Assembly (NCBI RefSeq): GCF_002013915.1
Contig: NZ_MBTF01000001.1
Coordinates: 620,001 to 684,000 of the forward strand
Length of the DNA stretch: 64,000 bases
Reading direction: 5' to 3'
Origin: Mucilaginibacter pedocola
Lineage (GTDB): Bacteria; Bacteroidota; Bacteroidia; Sphingobacteriales; Sphingobacteriaceae
The position numbers and the translations under genes were made by a program. Numbering within the stretch: position 1 is the stretch's first letter; the number at the start of each line of letters is the position of its first letter. A model generated the notes under the pieces. That model was not told the origin of the DNA, did not search any database, and saw only the letters and a program-made list of their open reading frames with translations. Of the stretch, positions 41,277-50,971 are shown one piece after another.

Positions 41277-41314
41277 CGGTCGTAACGCTTCACCGATATG
41301 CGATAACTCTTTGT

Positions 41315-41356
41315 CAGAACCCTGATTCGCTTGATTTGAGGATTCTCTGATGCTAT
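41315..41356. repeat. Dispersed repeat, TGATTCGCTTGATTT family, second copy
   Basis: AGAACCCTGATTCGCTTGAT continues as TTGAGGATTCTC; matches 22656-22700. It is followed at 41365-41475 by a looser stretch with CATGCTGCAACTTG and CTTGAAACAAGTAATC that may be another repeat. Confidence 0.5.
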
Positions 41357-41490
41357 TCAATTCACGTCATGCTGCAACTTGTTTCAGCACCCCACACGGC
41401 AGGTAGCCACAGCATTAGCCATCTGCAAATTCGCAAGCTTGTATGATGGGTTCTTGAAACAAGTAATCAAGATGACGGTTGAGGTATTAC

Positions 41491-42885
41491 CTACAACTCG
41501 TAAGCCACACCTTTCTCCGGTATCGTCACCTTATATCCATCAGGTTCCAAAGCATCGGCTAAAGCCTGCATGCTGGTTTCCTCGCCATGCACTAAAAAAA
41601 CGCCTTTCAGTTTAGCTGCATCCTGTGTTTTTATGTTGTTCAGCAGGTCTTCGTGGTCGCCATGAGCGCTGAGTACGTCGGTTTGCTTAATAGTGGCGTA
41701 AACGGCCAGGTCGCGGTCTTTTACGTGTACAATAGGGTCGCCGCGCAGCAGGCGGTAACCTAAGGTGCCTTTGGCGCAATAGCCGATGAATAGTATAGTA
41801 CAGTAATAATTCTGGATGTTGTAAAAAAGGTGGTCTTGTATACGCCCGCCTTCCAGCATGCCCGCCGATGAAATGATGATACAAGGCTCGTAGTAATTAG
41901 ATACCTGCCTGCTATCCTTCAGCGTTTCCACATAAGTGAGGTTCTCAAATTCGAACTCATCGCCCTGGCGGTTGTAAAATTCCTGCGCTTCGGGGTTCAC
42001 CTGGCTGTGATGCTTGCGGAATATCTCAGTAGCGCGCGTAGCCATTGGGCTATCAACAAAAATGGCCACAGGCGGCAGCAAACCATTGCTGAATATTTTG
42101 TTCAGTGCAAACACCAACGATTGTGTGCGACCGATACTAAATGCCGGGATAATCAAACGCCCTTGTTCTTTAACGCAAACCTTATCAATAATCTCCACCA
42201 AGGTTTCCTCCACCGATTTGCCTTTGGTATGCATACGCCCGCCGTAGGTGGCCTCGCTAACGATATAATCCACCGGAGGTAGCGCCTCAGGGTCGTTCAA
42301 TACCGGGTAGTTCTTGCGGCCAATATCACCGGTAAAAGCTATCGACTTTTCTTCGCCGTTCTCAATCACCTTAAATACAGCTGCCGCTGCGCCCAGTAAA
42401 TGCCCTGCAGGAACAAAGGTAAGCTCGATATCGCCATTGATGCGAAAAGGACGGTTAAAGCCAATGGTTACGAACCTGTCTACCGTATCCATCACATGTT
42501 TTTGCAGGTACAAAGGCTGCGGACCGCCACCGCGTTTGTGGCGTTTGCGGCTGTGCTTGCCTTTATCGGCCTTGCTCAGGAAGATATTCACTGAGTCGAT
42601 AAGCAATAGTTCGGTAAGGTCTGCAGTGGGTGGAGTGCAAAGTATTTGTCCTTCAAACCCCATGCGCACTAAAGTTGGCAAGTTGCCCGAATGGTCGATA
42701 TGCGCGTGGGTAAGTACCACAACATCAATATCTTCGGGGTTAAAGCCAAAGTCTTCGTTCACCTGTATATTGTGCTCTTTCTCGTAATCGAGCCCGCAAT
42801 CTATCAGTATCTTATATTGGCCAACCTGCAATAAATGCATGCTGCCGGTTACCTGCCGGGCCGCCCCGTGTATGGTTAATTTCAT
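41491..42885 (-). CDS. Beta-CASP metallo-beta-lactamase nuclease
   Basis: A 464-residue enzyme of the RNA-specificity (beta-CASP) MBL family. The Zn motif HAHIDHSG is at residues 60-67, later ligands include SEATYG with the Asp/Glu region and the C-terminal SAHGDHEDL. The beta-CASP insertion has IPAFSIGRTQSLVF and VDSPMATRATEIF. Archaeal and eukaryotic members cleave mRNA; a bacterial RNA-processing role is likely. Confidence 0.9.
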   Translation of the reverse strand: MKLTIHGAARQVTGSMHLLQVGQYKILIDCGLDYEKEHNIQVNEDFGFNPEDIDVVVLTHAHIDHSGNLPTLVRMGFEGQILCTPPTADLTELLLIDSVNIFLSKADKGKHSRKRHKRGGGPQPLYLQKHVMDTVDRFVTIGFNRPFRINGDIELTFVPAGHLLGAAAAVFKVIENGEEKSIAFTGDIGRKNYPVLNDPEALPPVDYIVSEATYGGRMHTKGKSVEETLVEIIDKVCVKEQGRLIIPAFSIGRTQSLVFALNKIFSNGLLPPVAIFVDSPMATRATEIFRKHHSQVNPEAQEFYNRQGDEFEFENLTYVETLKDSRQVSNYYEPCIIISSAGMLEGGRIQDHLFYNIQNYYCTILFIGYCAKGTLGYRLLRGDPIVHVKDRDLAVYATIKQTDVLSAHGDHEDLLNNIKTQDAAKLKGVFLVHGEETSMQALADALEPDGYKVTIPEKGVAYEL

Positions 42886-42887
42886 TC

Positions 42888-42925
42888 GTTAGTTCGTTGG
42901 TTCATTAGTTCACCGGTTCATTTGT
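42888..42925. repeat. GTTCATTAGTTCACC-type repeat
   Basis: GTTAGTTCGTTGGTTCATTA followed by GTTCACCGGTTCATTTG. It is inverted relative to the copy at 43043-43072 (AATGACCAATGAACCGGTGA), so the two can pair across the intergenic region 42886-43072. No coding sense is visible between them. Confidence 0.5.
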
Positions 42926-43042
42926 GTAAGGGTGGTTACCTTGGAAATGACCGTTGAACTAAGAACGATCTGTTGGTCACAAAATAGGGAAATGTTCAAT
43001 ATTGTTTGTTCGGTTTCAAAGAAATCATCAGCTATCCAACCA

Positions 43043-43072
43043 ATGACCAATGAACCGGTGAACAAATGAACA
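43043..43072. repeat. GAACCGGTGAAC-type repeat, inverted copy
   Basis: Complementary to the repeat at 42888-42925; another relative lies at 12585-12616. It directly precedes the ABC transporter stop. Confidence 0.5.
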
Positions 43073-44905
43073 CTACTGTACTTCGTATTGCAATTGGCTC
43101 AGGTATCGGTACAGGCCCTGCTCGTTAGCAACCAGTTCCTGGTGGGTGCCGCTTTCTATTATATTGCCTTTCTCCAAAACGATGATCTTATCAGCCTCGC
43201 GGATGGTGGATAGGCGGTGGGCAATGATGATAGAGGTGCGCCCTTTCATCAGTTCCTCCAAAGCCTCCTGTACCAAACGCTCCGATTCCGAATCGAGCGA
43301 AGACGTGGCTTCATCCAGGATCAATATAGCAGGATTTTTTAACAATGCACGTGCAATAGCTATGCGCTGCCTTTGTCCGCCCGAAAGTTTTACGCCGCGC
43401 TCGCCCACAACGGTTTCATAACCTTCGGGGAACGAGGTGATGAACTGGTCGGCATTGGCGCGTTTAGCGGCCTGTATAATTTCTTCTTTAGTGGCGCTCA
43501 ATTTACCATAAGCAATGTTTTCCATAATAGTGCCGCCGAACAGCATTACATCCTGCGGCACAATAGCTACCTGGTTGCGTATGTCGGTTAACGCATATTT
43601 ATCAGCCGACTTGCCATCAAATAGTATCGTTCCGCTTTGCGGATGGTAGAATTGCAGAATCAAAGCAGCAGTGGTGGATTTACCTGACCCACTCGGCCCA
43701 ACTATAGCTATCTTTTGCCCTGCAGGTGCATCAAAAGAAACACCATTTAAAACAGTTAGTTCCGGGCGGGAAGGATAAGCGAAAACCACATCCGAGAACG
43801 ATAAGTTACCCTGTATTTTCTGTTTAACCTCGTTATCAACCGCATTGATGGATACGTCTTCACCTTTTTCGTCCAATATTTCCAGTACTCGTTCTGTAGC
43901 ACCGATGGCTTTTTGCAAGTTGGCATATAAATCAGGCAGGCTTCCCATGGCAGCACTAATGAATGCTGCGTAAACAATAAAATTGGTAAGTTGGCCAAAC
44001 GTTAAGCCATTATCATGTATCGACAGCAAATAAGAGCCATACCATATTTCGCAAAAAACGGTACCAAAAAGGCAGAACACAATGAACGCACCAAACATGC
44101 CACGATACTTAGCACCCTTCACGGCAATACCAACCACGCGCTGTAGTGTTTTATCGTAGCGGCCGGCTTCAAAAGCTTCGTTCACAAAAGCTTTTACGTT
44201 GGCTATACCCTGTAGGGTTTCTTCTACAATTGTGTTCGATTCGGCCAGTTGGTCTTGTGCTTGTCTTGATAATTTCCTGATAAATTTCCCAAACACGATG
44301 GCGATCAAAATTAAAACCGGCAGTACTACCAGCAAAGCTATTGTCAGTTTCCATGAAATAACAATAAGTAGGGTAATACCACCTACAAGAATAATTATCT
44401 GGCGTATAAATTCAGCAAAGGTTGTTGTAAGTACTTCCTGTATTTGCGAAAGGTCGGCGGATATTCGACTGTTTAGTTCACCAACCCTGCGGTTAGCGAA
44501 AAAGTCCATTTGGAGGGTGATAAGCTTAAAATAGGTATCGCGGCGCAAAGCAGCAAGGGCGTTTTCTGCCACCTGTACGAACCATGTGATGCGGAAGAAC
44601 GAAACAAAACCTTGTACAAATAATACCACGATGGCGATCTTACCTATCTGCGATAGGTCGGCCGGGAAAAATTTATTGTGCTGAACACCTTTTGCCGCAT
44701 CTATTAATGCACCAAAAAAGCCAGGGAAAGCCAAGCCAACCAAACTGGATAGTATAAGGAAAAGCAAGCCACCAATAAACTTGATCCGGTAAGGTTTTAT
44801 ATATTTTAAAAGCTTGCCTACGTTGCGCAAACTTTGCTTATTTATTTTCGCTTTAGGTAATTCAGCTTCCGCTTTCGCGCCACTGTTCAATCGTCCTCTT
44901 GCCAT
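43073..44905 (-). CDS. ABC exporter, fused permease and ATPase
   Basis: A 610-residue half-transporter. Six transmembrane helices span residues 40-330, followed by an ATPase domain with Walker A GPSGSGKST (403-411), signature LSGGQ (507-511), Walker B ILILDEAT (527-534) and the H-loop in IAHRLSTI. It functions as a homodimer, like MsbA/BmrA-type lipid or multidrug exporters. The substrate is not known. Confidence 0.93.
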   Translation of the reverse strand: MARGRLNSGAKAEAELPKAKINKQSLRNVGKLLKYIKPYRIKFIGGLLFLILSSLVGLAFPGFFGALIDAAKGVQHNKFFPADLSQIGKIAIVVLFVQGFVSFFRITWFVQVAENALAALRRDTYFKLITLQMDFFANRRVGELNSRISADLSQIQEVLTTTFAEFIRQIIILVGGITLLIVISWKLTIALLVVLPVLILIAIVFGKFIRKLSRQAQDQLAESNTIVEETLQGIANVKAFVNEAFEAGRYDKTLQRVVGIAVKGAKYRGMFGAFIVFCLFGTVFCEIWYGSYLLSIHDNGLTFGQLTNFIVYAAFISAAMGSLPDLYANLQKAIGATERVLEILDEKGEDVSINAVDNEVKQKIQGNLSFSDVVFAYPSRPELTVLNGVSFDAPAGQKIAIVGPSGSGKSTTAALILQFYHPQSGTILFDGKSADKYALTDIRNQVAIVPQDVMLFGGTIMENIAYGKLSATKEEIIQAAKRANADQFITSFPEGYETVVGERGVKLSGGQRQRIAIARALLKNPAILILDEATSSLDSESERLVQEALEELMKGRTSIIIAHRLSTIREADKIIVLEKGNIIESGTHQELVANEQGLYRYLSQLQYEVQ

Positions 44906-45182
44906 GTATCAGTATATGCTTATCAACCTGCAAAACTAAGGGTTTACAGTGGCGCTTGCACTATATGTGGGAAAATTGACTTTGGAGTGAAGGGGGAGGA
45001 GGTTTTTCACGCAAAAGGAAAATTATTGGAACTTTAAAGAATTCAAATATTGTGCTCAAATAGGTTTCGGGTGGTTATTTCTGCAACTGGTTTTAAATTA
45101 TAGTAAAACGAACATCGAAATCGAACGGTTGTTATCTAAAAAGTTCCAATTTTTAATATGATATTTTTGAAATCATCGACAA
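44906..45182. other. AT-rich intergenic region, no gene recognised
   Basis: About 280 bases between the ABC exporter start and the broken gene. A 10-bp inverted repeat (TTGGAACTTT at 45026, AAAGTTCCAA at 45140) separates 104 bases of AT-rich sequence. The composition shifts here towards the AT-rich pseudogene. Confidence 0.4.
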
Positions 45183-45877
45183 TTATATGATACCCAATAG
45201 TCGGTTCACCACCAATGTCAGGGGCAATGAAGCGGTTCCATACCCATTCTTTTTAAGAAAATAGTCCAATTGCTGGCTGAATTTCACGGCGTTAGTGGTG
45301 TTGTCATTTTTTATCACAATGAATTTTTTATTCGCATCAATGCCATTCACAGACTTCGCAGAATCTATAGATTTTAAAATGCGTATTCCGTCTATAGGAG
45401 TGAACGTTTTGGAGACTACCATTGTGTTTTGGTCTCCTACTTGTTGATTGCCATAATTTGGAGCGGTCACTACGTTTTTAGCTGTTACAGGCGTTGTGGT
45501 ATTCTTCGAGTATTCTTGGCTGTAGTCCTTTCTAACAGTGTTCTACGGTCTTTAAATGATTTCTTTGGAATCTTTTTGTAGAGTTCGTCAGTATCAGTAG
45601 TGTCTTTAATGGGGATTACTGCGCTGTGTTGTAATTTCGATTTTTTTTCGACGATAATAGTATCGTGCTTTGCTGCTGGCATATCTCCGTAATGTAATTT
45701 GCTCCAAGGAAATAACAATATAAACGTGAATATTATGGAAATTGTCAAAATACCACATTCTGGAGTGTGTATAGCTTCTTTGAAAGTTTTCCCTTTAACC
45801 ATATCATAAATTATCTTAATAAGCGAGTATATTCCGCCTATACAAGATATAATTAACAGGATTATTTCAACAGACAT
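45183..45877 (-). pseudogene. AT-rich membrane-anchored protein gene broken by an 11-bp duplication
   Basis: Two open frames lie end to end. The upstream one (45877 to 45485) encodes two membrane segments and a basic tail; the downstream one (45470 to 45183) encodes IRILKSIDSAKSVNG...QQLDYFLKKNGYG. The junction contains GTATTCTT twice (45499 and 45510) in an 11-base tandem arrangement. Removing one 11-base unit joins the frames (684 bases, 227 residues) and reads through TAKNTTTPVTAKNVV. No family was recognised. GC is lower than in the flanks, suggesting recent transfer. Confidence 0.65.
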
Positions 45878-45938
45878 GATAATAGATTTAGACTCCTAAT
45901 ATAAGAATCTTTTATTTTGAGGTAAAGCGAGATGTTCC

Positions 45939-46718
45939 CTACCGCTGAAAATCAATAATAACACTATCCCCAACATTTAAGCCCAGCAACCCGCTGGCGT
46001 TGCCTTTGTTTATGGCTATTTCCAGGTGGTCGCTGATGCCGAAGAGGCAGAGTTTTTCGCCTTCGGGTACTTCGTTGTAGTGCCAGCTGAGGTGGGTAAT
46101 GGTTTCGTTACGCTTAAAGTATAACGTAAAACGGCGGCCCTGCTGTACGCGGTTAAAAAACTCCTTGGTAACGTTCGTGATCACGTTCTGGAACGAATCG
46201 ATATAGATCACCGCCCCGCGGATAAGGTTGCCATCCATTACCGGTTGCAGGTTCATTTTGTGCTCCACCTCGGTAACGGGCAGGCCGATATCTGCCAATG
46301 AACCACCATTAGCTAAATGGCATGCCGCCTTCACAAAAATATCCGCCAGCGGGAAGTGCAGGAATTTAAGGTCCTGCATAATGTTTATTTCCACCATCTC
46401 ATCGGGCTGGCTGTTAAACATCAGCGAAAAGATGCCGTTATCGGCCCCAACAAAATAATGGTTTTTGTGGCGCACGGCCAGGTAGCGGGTAGCATTATTG
46501 TAAACGGTATCAATACCAATTAAATGCACCGTATTATCGGGGAAGTAGTAGTAGCTGTTTTTGAGGATGAATGCCGCCTGCTGCACATTGAAGGCCTGCA
46601 CATTGTTAGTAATATCTACAATATTTACGGTGGGCAGCAGCTTTAAAATACTACCTTTAAGGGCGGCCTGATAAATATCCTTATCGCCCAGGTCGGTAGT
46701 TAAAGTTATAATTGCCAT
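45939..46718 (-). CDS. SAM hydroxide adenosyltransferase (DUF62 family)
   Basis: A 259-residue protein of the SAM-dependent hydrolase/halogenase-like fold. The N-terminal TLTTDLGDKDIYQAALKGSI contains the conserved DLG-D, then IDTVYNNATRYLAV, FVGADNGIFSL and the C-terminal domain GAVIYIDSFQNVITNV. Family members hydrolyse S-adenosylmethionine to adenosine and methionine. It faces away from phoH, sharing the promoter region 46719-46821. Confidence 0.9.
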   Translation of the reverse strand: MAIITLTTDLGDKDIYQAALKGSILKLLPTVNIVDITNNVQAFNVQQAAFILKNSYYYFPDNTVHLIGIDTVYNNATRYLAVRHKNHYFVGADNGIFSLMFNSQPDEMVEINIMQDLKFLHFPLADIFVKAACHLANGGSLADIGLPVTEVEHKMNLQPVMDGNLIRGAVIYIDSFQNVITNVTKEFFNRVQQGRRFTLYFKRNETITHLSWHYNEVPEGEKLCLFGISDHLEIAINKGNASGLLGLNVGDSVIIDFQR

Positions 46719-46821
46719 TAATTTTGTAAATATTTATTACTAACCTTGTATGAGTATTTAAAGGTGCAAATATTCAATTTTTAATTCATAAAAATCTGCC
46801 AACTGAAAAAATCAATTAGTA

Positions 46822-47787
46822 TTGAACGAGCTAAAATTATCAATTGAACATGTTAACCCCGCCGTTTTGTGGGGTCCCAACAACGATCATTTCGAGATAC
46901 TGAAAAAGCAATATCCTAAGCTTAAAATAGTTGCGCGCGGCAGCGAGGTTAAAGTGTTAGGCGACGAGGCCGAGTTGAAAACTTTCGAAGAAAAATTTGG
47001 CCGCTTAGTTGAACACCTCGAAAAGTACGAAAGCCTTAATTCTATTGACGTAGAACGTATACTTGGCGCCAAGCCTACGCCGGCATCATCTACCGGCGAA
47101 CCAGCTGCTGCCGATAAATTTGCCAGCGGCGAGGTTATTGTTTACGGGCCTAACGGCATTATGGTACGTGCACGCACTACCAACCAGCGCCGTATGGTGG
47201 ATAGCATCCAGAAGAGCGATATCCTTTTCGCCATTGGCCCCGCCGGTACCGGTAAAACGTATACCGCTGTAGCACTGGCTGTTCGTGCGCTAAAGAACAA
47301 AGAGATAAAACGCATCATACTTACGCGCCCGGCGGTAGAAGCAGGGGAGAACCTGGGCTTTTTACCGGGCGATTTAAAGGAAAAAATAGACCCGTACCTG
47401 CGCCCGCTATATGATGCGCTGGACGATATGATACCTGCCGAAAAGCTGAAGACTTACCTGGAGAACCGCACCATAGAAATAGCCCCATTAGCCTTTATGC
47501 GCGGCCGTACGCTGGATAACTGCTTTGTGATATTGGACGAGGCGCAAAACGCTACCGATATGCAGCTAAAGATGTTCCTGACGCGTATGGGCCCGTCGGC
47601 AAAATTCATTGTAACCGGCGACGTAACACAGATAGACTTACCTAAAAAACAACAGTCGGGCTTGTACACTGCGCTGCGCATCCTCACCGATATAAAAGGT
47701 ATAGACATTGTATACCTAAGCGGCGAAGACGTAGTAAGGCACAAACTGGTACGCAGGATATTGGAAGCCTACGGAGACATTCAATAA
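46822..47787 (+). CDS. phoH: PhoH family ATPase
   Basis: A 321-residue P-loop protein. The start codon is TTG at 46822 (NELKLSIEHVNPAVLWGPNN); no ATG lies near it in frame. The Walker A is GPAGTGKT (139-146), Walker B VILDEAQNATD and the sensor segment IVTGDVTQIDL. It belongs to the PhoH/RNA-helicase-like group linked to RNA metabolism in bacteria. A repeat separates it from purC. Confidence 0.93.
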   Translation: MNELKLSIEHVNPAVLWGPNNDHFEILKKQYPKLKIVARGSEVKVLGDEAELKTFEEKFGRLVEHLEKYESLNSIDVERILGAKPTPASSTGEPAAADKFASGEVIVYGPNGIMVRARTTNQRRMVDSIQKSDILFAIGPAGTGKTYTAVALAVRALKNKEIKRIILTRPAVEAGENLGFLPGDLKEKIDPYLRPLYDALDDMIPAEKLKTYLENRTIEIAPLAFMRGRTLDNCFVILDEAQNATDMQLKMFLTRMGPSAKFIVTGDVTQIDLPKKQQSGLYTALRILTDIKGIDIVYLSGEDVVRHKLVRRILEAYGDIQ

Positions 47788-47793
47788 GTAATT

Positions 47794-47864
47794 AGTCTAA
47801 AGTCTTTAGTCTGGAGTTATTTCATATTTCGACTTTAGACTATAAGCTTTCGACTTAAGACTCA
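47794..47864. repeat. AGTCTAAAGTC-type repeat, inverted pair
   Basis: TAGTCTAAAGTCTTTAGTCT on the left and GACTTTAGACTATAAGC...GACTTAAGACTC on the right are mutually complementary and relate to 25204-25275. Confidence 0.5.
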
Positions 47865-47868
47865 ACAC

Positions 47869-48813
47869 ATGGACGCTATAAAAGAAACACATTTCGAATT
47901 TCCGGCGCAGACGGCTTTTTACAAAGGCAAGGTGCGCGATGTTTATACTATCGATAATAAATACCTGGCTATGGTAGTTACCGACCGCATTTCTGCGTTC
48001 GACGTAGTACTGCCCGAGCCTATTCCATACAAAGGGCAGGTGCTTAACCAAATTGCTGCAAAATTTTTAAAGGCTACTGAAGACATTGTACCTAACTGGG
48101 TGATCAGCGTACCTGACCCAAGTGTTACCATTGGCCGCATTTGCGAGCCGTTTAAGGTAGAGATGGTGATACGCGGCTATTTGGCCGGCCATGCGGCCCG
48201 CGAGTATGCTTTGGGTAAACGCCAGGTTTGTGGCGTTACACTGCCCAAAGGTTTAAAAGAGAACGATAAACTGCCCGAGCCCATCATCACCCCAACTACC
48301 AAAGCATCGGTAGGGCACGATGAGGATATATCGCGCGAGGATATTTTAGCACGCGGTATTGTAAGCGAAGATGATTACATCAAGCTTGAAAATTACACGC
48401 GCCAGCTTTTTGCCCGGGGCACCGAAATTGCGGCAGGGCAGGGGCTGATATTGGTTGATACCAAATACGAGTTTGGCAAAGTGGGCGATACCATTTATTT
48501 GATAGATGAGATACACACGCCCGATTCGTCGCGCTATTTCTATAGCGATGGCTATCACGAGCGCCAGGAAAACAACGAGCCGCAAAAACAGTTATCTAAA
48601 GAGTTTGTTCGCCGTTGGCTGATAGAGAATGGTTTCCAGGGTAAAGACGGGCAAGTGGTACCGGAAATGGACCGCGAGCGCGTTCTGTCGATATCAGAGA
48701 GATACATTGAACTTTACCAGCAAATTACGGGCGAAGCCTTTGTAAAACCGGGTGAAGAGGACGTATTGCAGCGCGTAGAACGCAATATTAAAACCGCTTT
48801 GGCAGAGCTTTAA
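47869..48813 (+). CDS. purC: SAICAR synthase
   Basis: A 314-residue enzyme of de novo purine synthesis joining CAIR with aspartate. Motifs include [26 protein letters not shown] (residues 20 onward), [25 protein letters not shown] and the substrate loop [14 protein letters not shown]. The length matches the long eukaryotic-type PurC common in Bacteroidota. Confidence 0.96.
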   Translation: MDAIKETHFEFPAQTAFYKGKVRDVYTIDNKYLAMVVTDRISAFDVVLPEPIPYKGQVLNQIAAKFLKATEDIVPNWVISVPDPSVTIGRICEPFKVEMVIRGYLAGHAAREYALGKRQVCGVTLPKGLKENDKLPEPIITPTTKASVGHDEDISREDILARGIVSEDDYIKLENYTRQLFARGTEIAAGQGLILVDTKYEFGKVGDTIYLIDEIHTPDSSRYFYSDGYHERQENNEPQKQLSKEFVRRWLIENGFQGKDGQVVPEMDRERVLSISERYIELYQQITGEAFVKPGEEDVLQRVERNIKTALAEL

Positions 48814-48837
48814 TAAAAGCGCGCAAGGGCAGGTGCG

Positions 48838-48867
48838 GTTCCCCTCTTGAGAGGGGCGAAGGGGTGT
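48838..48867. repeat. CCCCTCTTGAGAGGGG palindromic repeat
   Basis: CCCCTCTTGAGAGGGG is a perfect 16-base palindrome followed by CGAAGGGGTGTG. It belongs to the class of short GC-rich repeats in this window and may end the purC transcript. Confidence 0.55.
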
Positions 48868-48968
48868 GTTGGAGACTAATATCCGAAACACGATTTACTT
48901 TCACACGAGCTGTAAAATTTTTAATTAAACATAAATAAGTTATATCTTAGCTTTCTAAATATCCCAAA

Positions 48969-49346
48969 ATGAAATATACGGTTGATAAGCACGAGAAATA
49001 CATCCTTATTAAGCTTAACGAATCGAAACTGAATTCGCTGATAACACCACAGCTGAAATCAGAACTGATCCTGATCAATACCGAAGGCCAGCGCAATATT
49101 GTGTTGGATCTGTCGCAGGTAAAGTTTGCAGATTCGTCGGGCTTAAGCAGCTTATTGGTTGGGCATCGCCTTTGCAAAAATGCGAATGGCTCCTTCATTT
49201 TAGCGGGACTGAATGATGCTGTAGCACGTTTAGTTACTATTTCGCAGTTAGATAATGTACTTTCAGTTGTTCCCTCTTGCGAAGAGGCTATCGACCTTAT
49301 TTTTATGGAGGAGATAGAGAAAGAACTGAAAAGAGAAATGAAATAA
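48969..49346 (+). CDS. STAS-domain anti-sigma factor antagonist
   Basis: A 125-residue STAS domain with the conserved VKFADSSGLSSLLVGHRLC; the phosphorylatable Ser is one of residues 56-57. Members bind anti-sigma kinases or act as signalling modules in the SpoIIAA manner. It is followed after 18 bases by RNase Z on the same strand. Confidence 0.88.
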   Translation: MKYTVDKHEKYILIKLNESKLNSLITPQLKSELILINTEGQRNIVLDLSQVKFADSSGLSSLLVGHRLCKNANGSFILAGLNDAVARLVTISQLDNVLSVVPSCEEAIDLIFMEEIEKELKREMK

Positions 49347-49364
49347 TAAGGCTGTTTTCCCGGT

Positions 49365-50282
49365 ATGAAATTCGAAGTAACTATACTGGGCAGCAGTTCT
49401 GCAACACCCATATTTAACCGCAACCCAACCGCACAGGTGCTCAATATAAACGAGAAACTGTATTTGGTTGATTGCGCCGAAGGAACGCAGCAGCAAATGC
49501 TGCGTTTCGACGTTAAGGCCAGTCGTATCGACTATATCTTTATCAGCCACCTGCATGGCGACCATTACCTTGGCCTGGTTGGTTTATTATCATCTATGCA
49601 CCTCAACGGCCGCAAAAAGCCCTTGCAGTTGTTTTGCCCGCCGCAGTTGAAAGAGATCATAGACCTTCAACTGAAGTACTCCGAAACCACGCTGCATTAC
49701 CCCATCGAGTATGTATTTACTTCGGATGAAAAGCGCACAGTGATACTGGATAACCAGGATATTGTGGTAGAAACCATCCCGCTGGATCACCGCATACCCA
49801 CAACCGGCTTTTTGTTTACGCAGAAGAAGCGCCTGCGCAAACTCATTAAAGAGCGCATAGAAGAACTGAATATCCCTGTAGCATTTTATAGCGCGTTAAA
49901 GAAAGGACGCGATTACGAAGCGCCGGATGGCACCATTTACAAAAACGATACGCTGAGCATAGATTCTGATGCGCCTAAAAGCTATGCCTATTGCTCGGAT
50001 ACTATTTATACCGAAAAGTATTTCGAGCAAATATATGGTGCCGACCTGCTATACCACGAGGCTACCTTTTTGCATGATATGCTCGACAGGGCAAACCAAA
50101 CCCACCATACCACTGCATGGCAAGCCGGCGATGTGGCTTTAAAGAACAATATAGGTAAACTCATTATCGGGCATTTCTCTGCCCGTTATAAAACCCTTAA
50201 CGAACTGCTGGACGAAGCCCAAAGCGTATTCCCAAATACCGAATTGGCCGTTGAGGGGAAAACGTTTGTGATATCGGAGTAA
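49365..50282 (+). CDS. rnz: Ribonuclease Z
   Basis: A 305-residue MBL-fold tRNA 3'-processing endonuclease. The N-terminal TILGSSSATPIFNRNPTAQ, Zn motif SHLHGDHYLGL (residues 61-71), and C-terminal LIIGHFSARY with HEATFL near residue 232 are typical. It removes 3' trailers from tRNA precursors. Confidence 0.95.
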   Translation: MKFEVTILGSSSATPIFNRNPTAQVLNINEKLYLVDCAEGTQQQMLRFDVKASRIDYIFISHLHGDHYLGLVGLLSSMHLNGRKKPLQLFCPPQLKEIIDLQLKYSETTLHYPIEYVFTSDEKRTVILDNQDIVVETIPLDHRIPTTGFLFTQKKRLRKLIKERIEELNIPVAFYSALKKGRDYEAPDGTIYKNDTLSIDSDAPKSYAYCSDTIYTEKYFEQIYGADLLYHEATFLHDMLDRANQTHHTTAWQAGDVALKNNIGKLIIGHFSARYKTLNELLDEAQSVFPNTELAVEGKTFVISE

Positions 50283-50321
50283 TTGTCTGAATCAGAATTT
50301 CCAGAATATACAAATAAAATT

Positions 50322-50400
50322 CGCTGCCGCGAGATTAGCGAAGCGTATCTCGTGGTGTAGCATCAAGTAAGCTTCCAGCTTACGGTATAGAAATGCTAAA
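50322..50400. repeat. Palindromic repeat CGAGATTAGCGAAGCGTATCTCG
   Basis: CGAGAT/ATCTCG flank AGCGAAGCGT and are followed by TGGTGTAGCATCAAGTAAGC and TTCCAGCTTA. A short repeat between convergent RNase Z and the pseudogene. Confidence 0.5.
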
Positions 50401-50402
50401 AT

Positions 50403-50970
50403 TTAGCAATCAGATTTTGAAAAAGCTATTTTCCTAAATGGTAACATCGGACAGTAGTAATCACTTATCTCTTGCTCAAGTATATCTAAATGGTCCATGA
50501 TAAAACGATCGTTATACTCAAGCTTTTGAAAATATGGCCATAATATATTGAAGGATTCAATAGGAATATCTCTTGCAATCGTAATATGTGGGCGGTTTAT
50601 CTTTTTACCGGGGGCAAGGATATTCATTACTTCATTAAACCACCCTTTTGTTTCTGCGTCGAGCTTTAATGCCGCGCAAATTGAACGTTTATTTTTACCA
50701 TGAGTAAGAAATTCGAAGTCAGTTATCTCCATGGTGATGGGCTTAATTTGCGTTAGGCAATTCTCAATATATTGGTAATAAACATCAACGTCGGATATTT
50801 TATTATGCTTTAAGCCGGAGGATAGAGGTTTGCAATTAAACGATATATGCCCCTCTGATTTCTGGCTTGGAAACTTTCCGATATGTTTGAAACAAGCTCT
50901 TTTATAGCGGCTTATCTCGATTAATATGTTCGGGAACAGTGATTCTATTGTAGTACAGCCTAATATTCAT
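50403..50970 (-). pseudogene. 2'-5' RNA ligase-like gene, frameshifted copy
   Basis: Reading from an ATG at 50970 gives MNIRLYYNRITVPEHINR and then stops; shifting frame near 50919 continues EISRYKRACFKHIGKF... through RPHITIARDIPIES to the end at 50403. The reconstructed protein, about 189 residues, aligns throughout with the intact neighbour at 50972-51604 (YLFLLSPPENIRHEVARYKKASVKHIGEF). The second HxT motif (PHITIA) is present. A single frameshift separates the two parts, so it is a decaying tandem duplicate unless the shift is a sequencing error. Confidence 0.7.
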
Positions 50971-50971
50971 T

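Noticed and set aside
45026..45149. TTGGAACTTT/AAAGTTCCAA inverted repeat as transposon ends
   Set aside because: Only 104 bases between, no coding sequence, no flanking duplication seen; probably chance or a weak palindrome.
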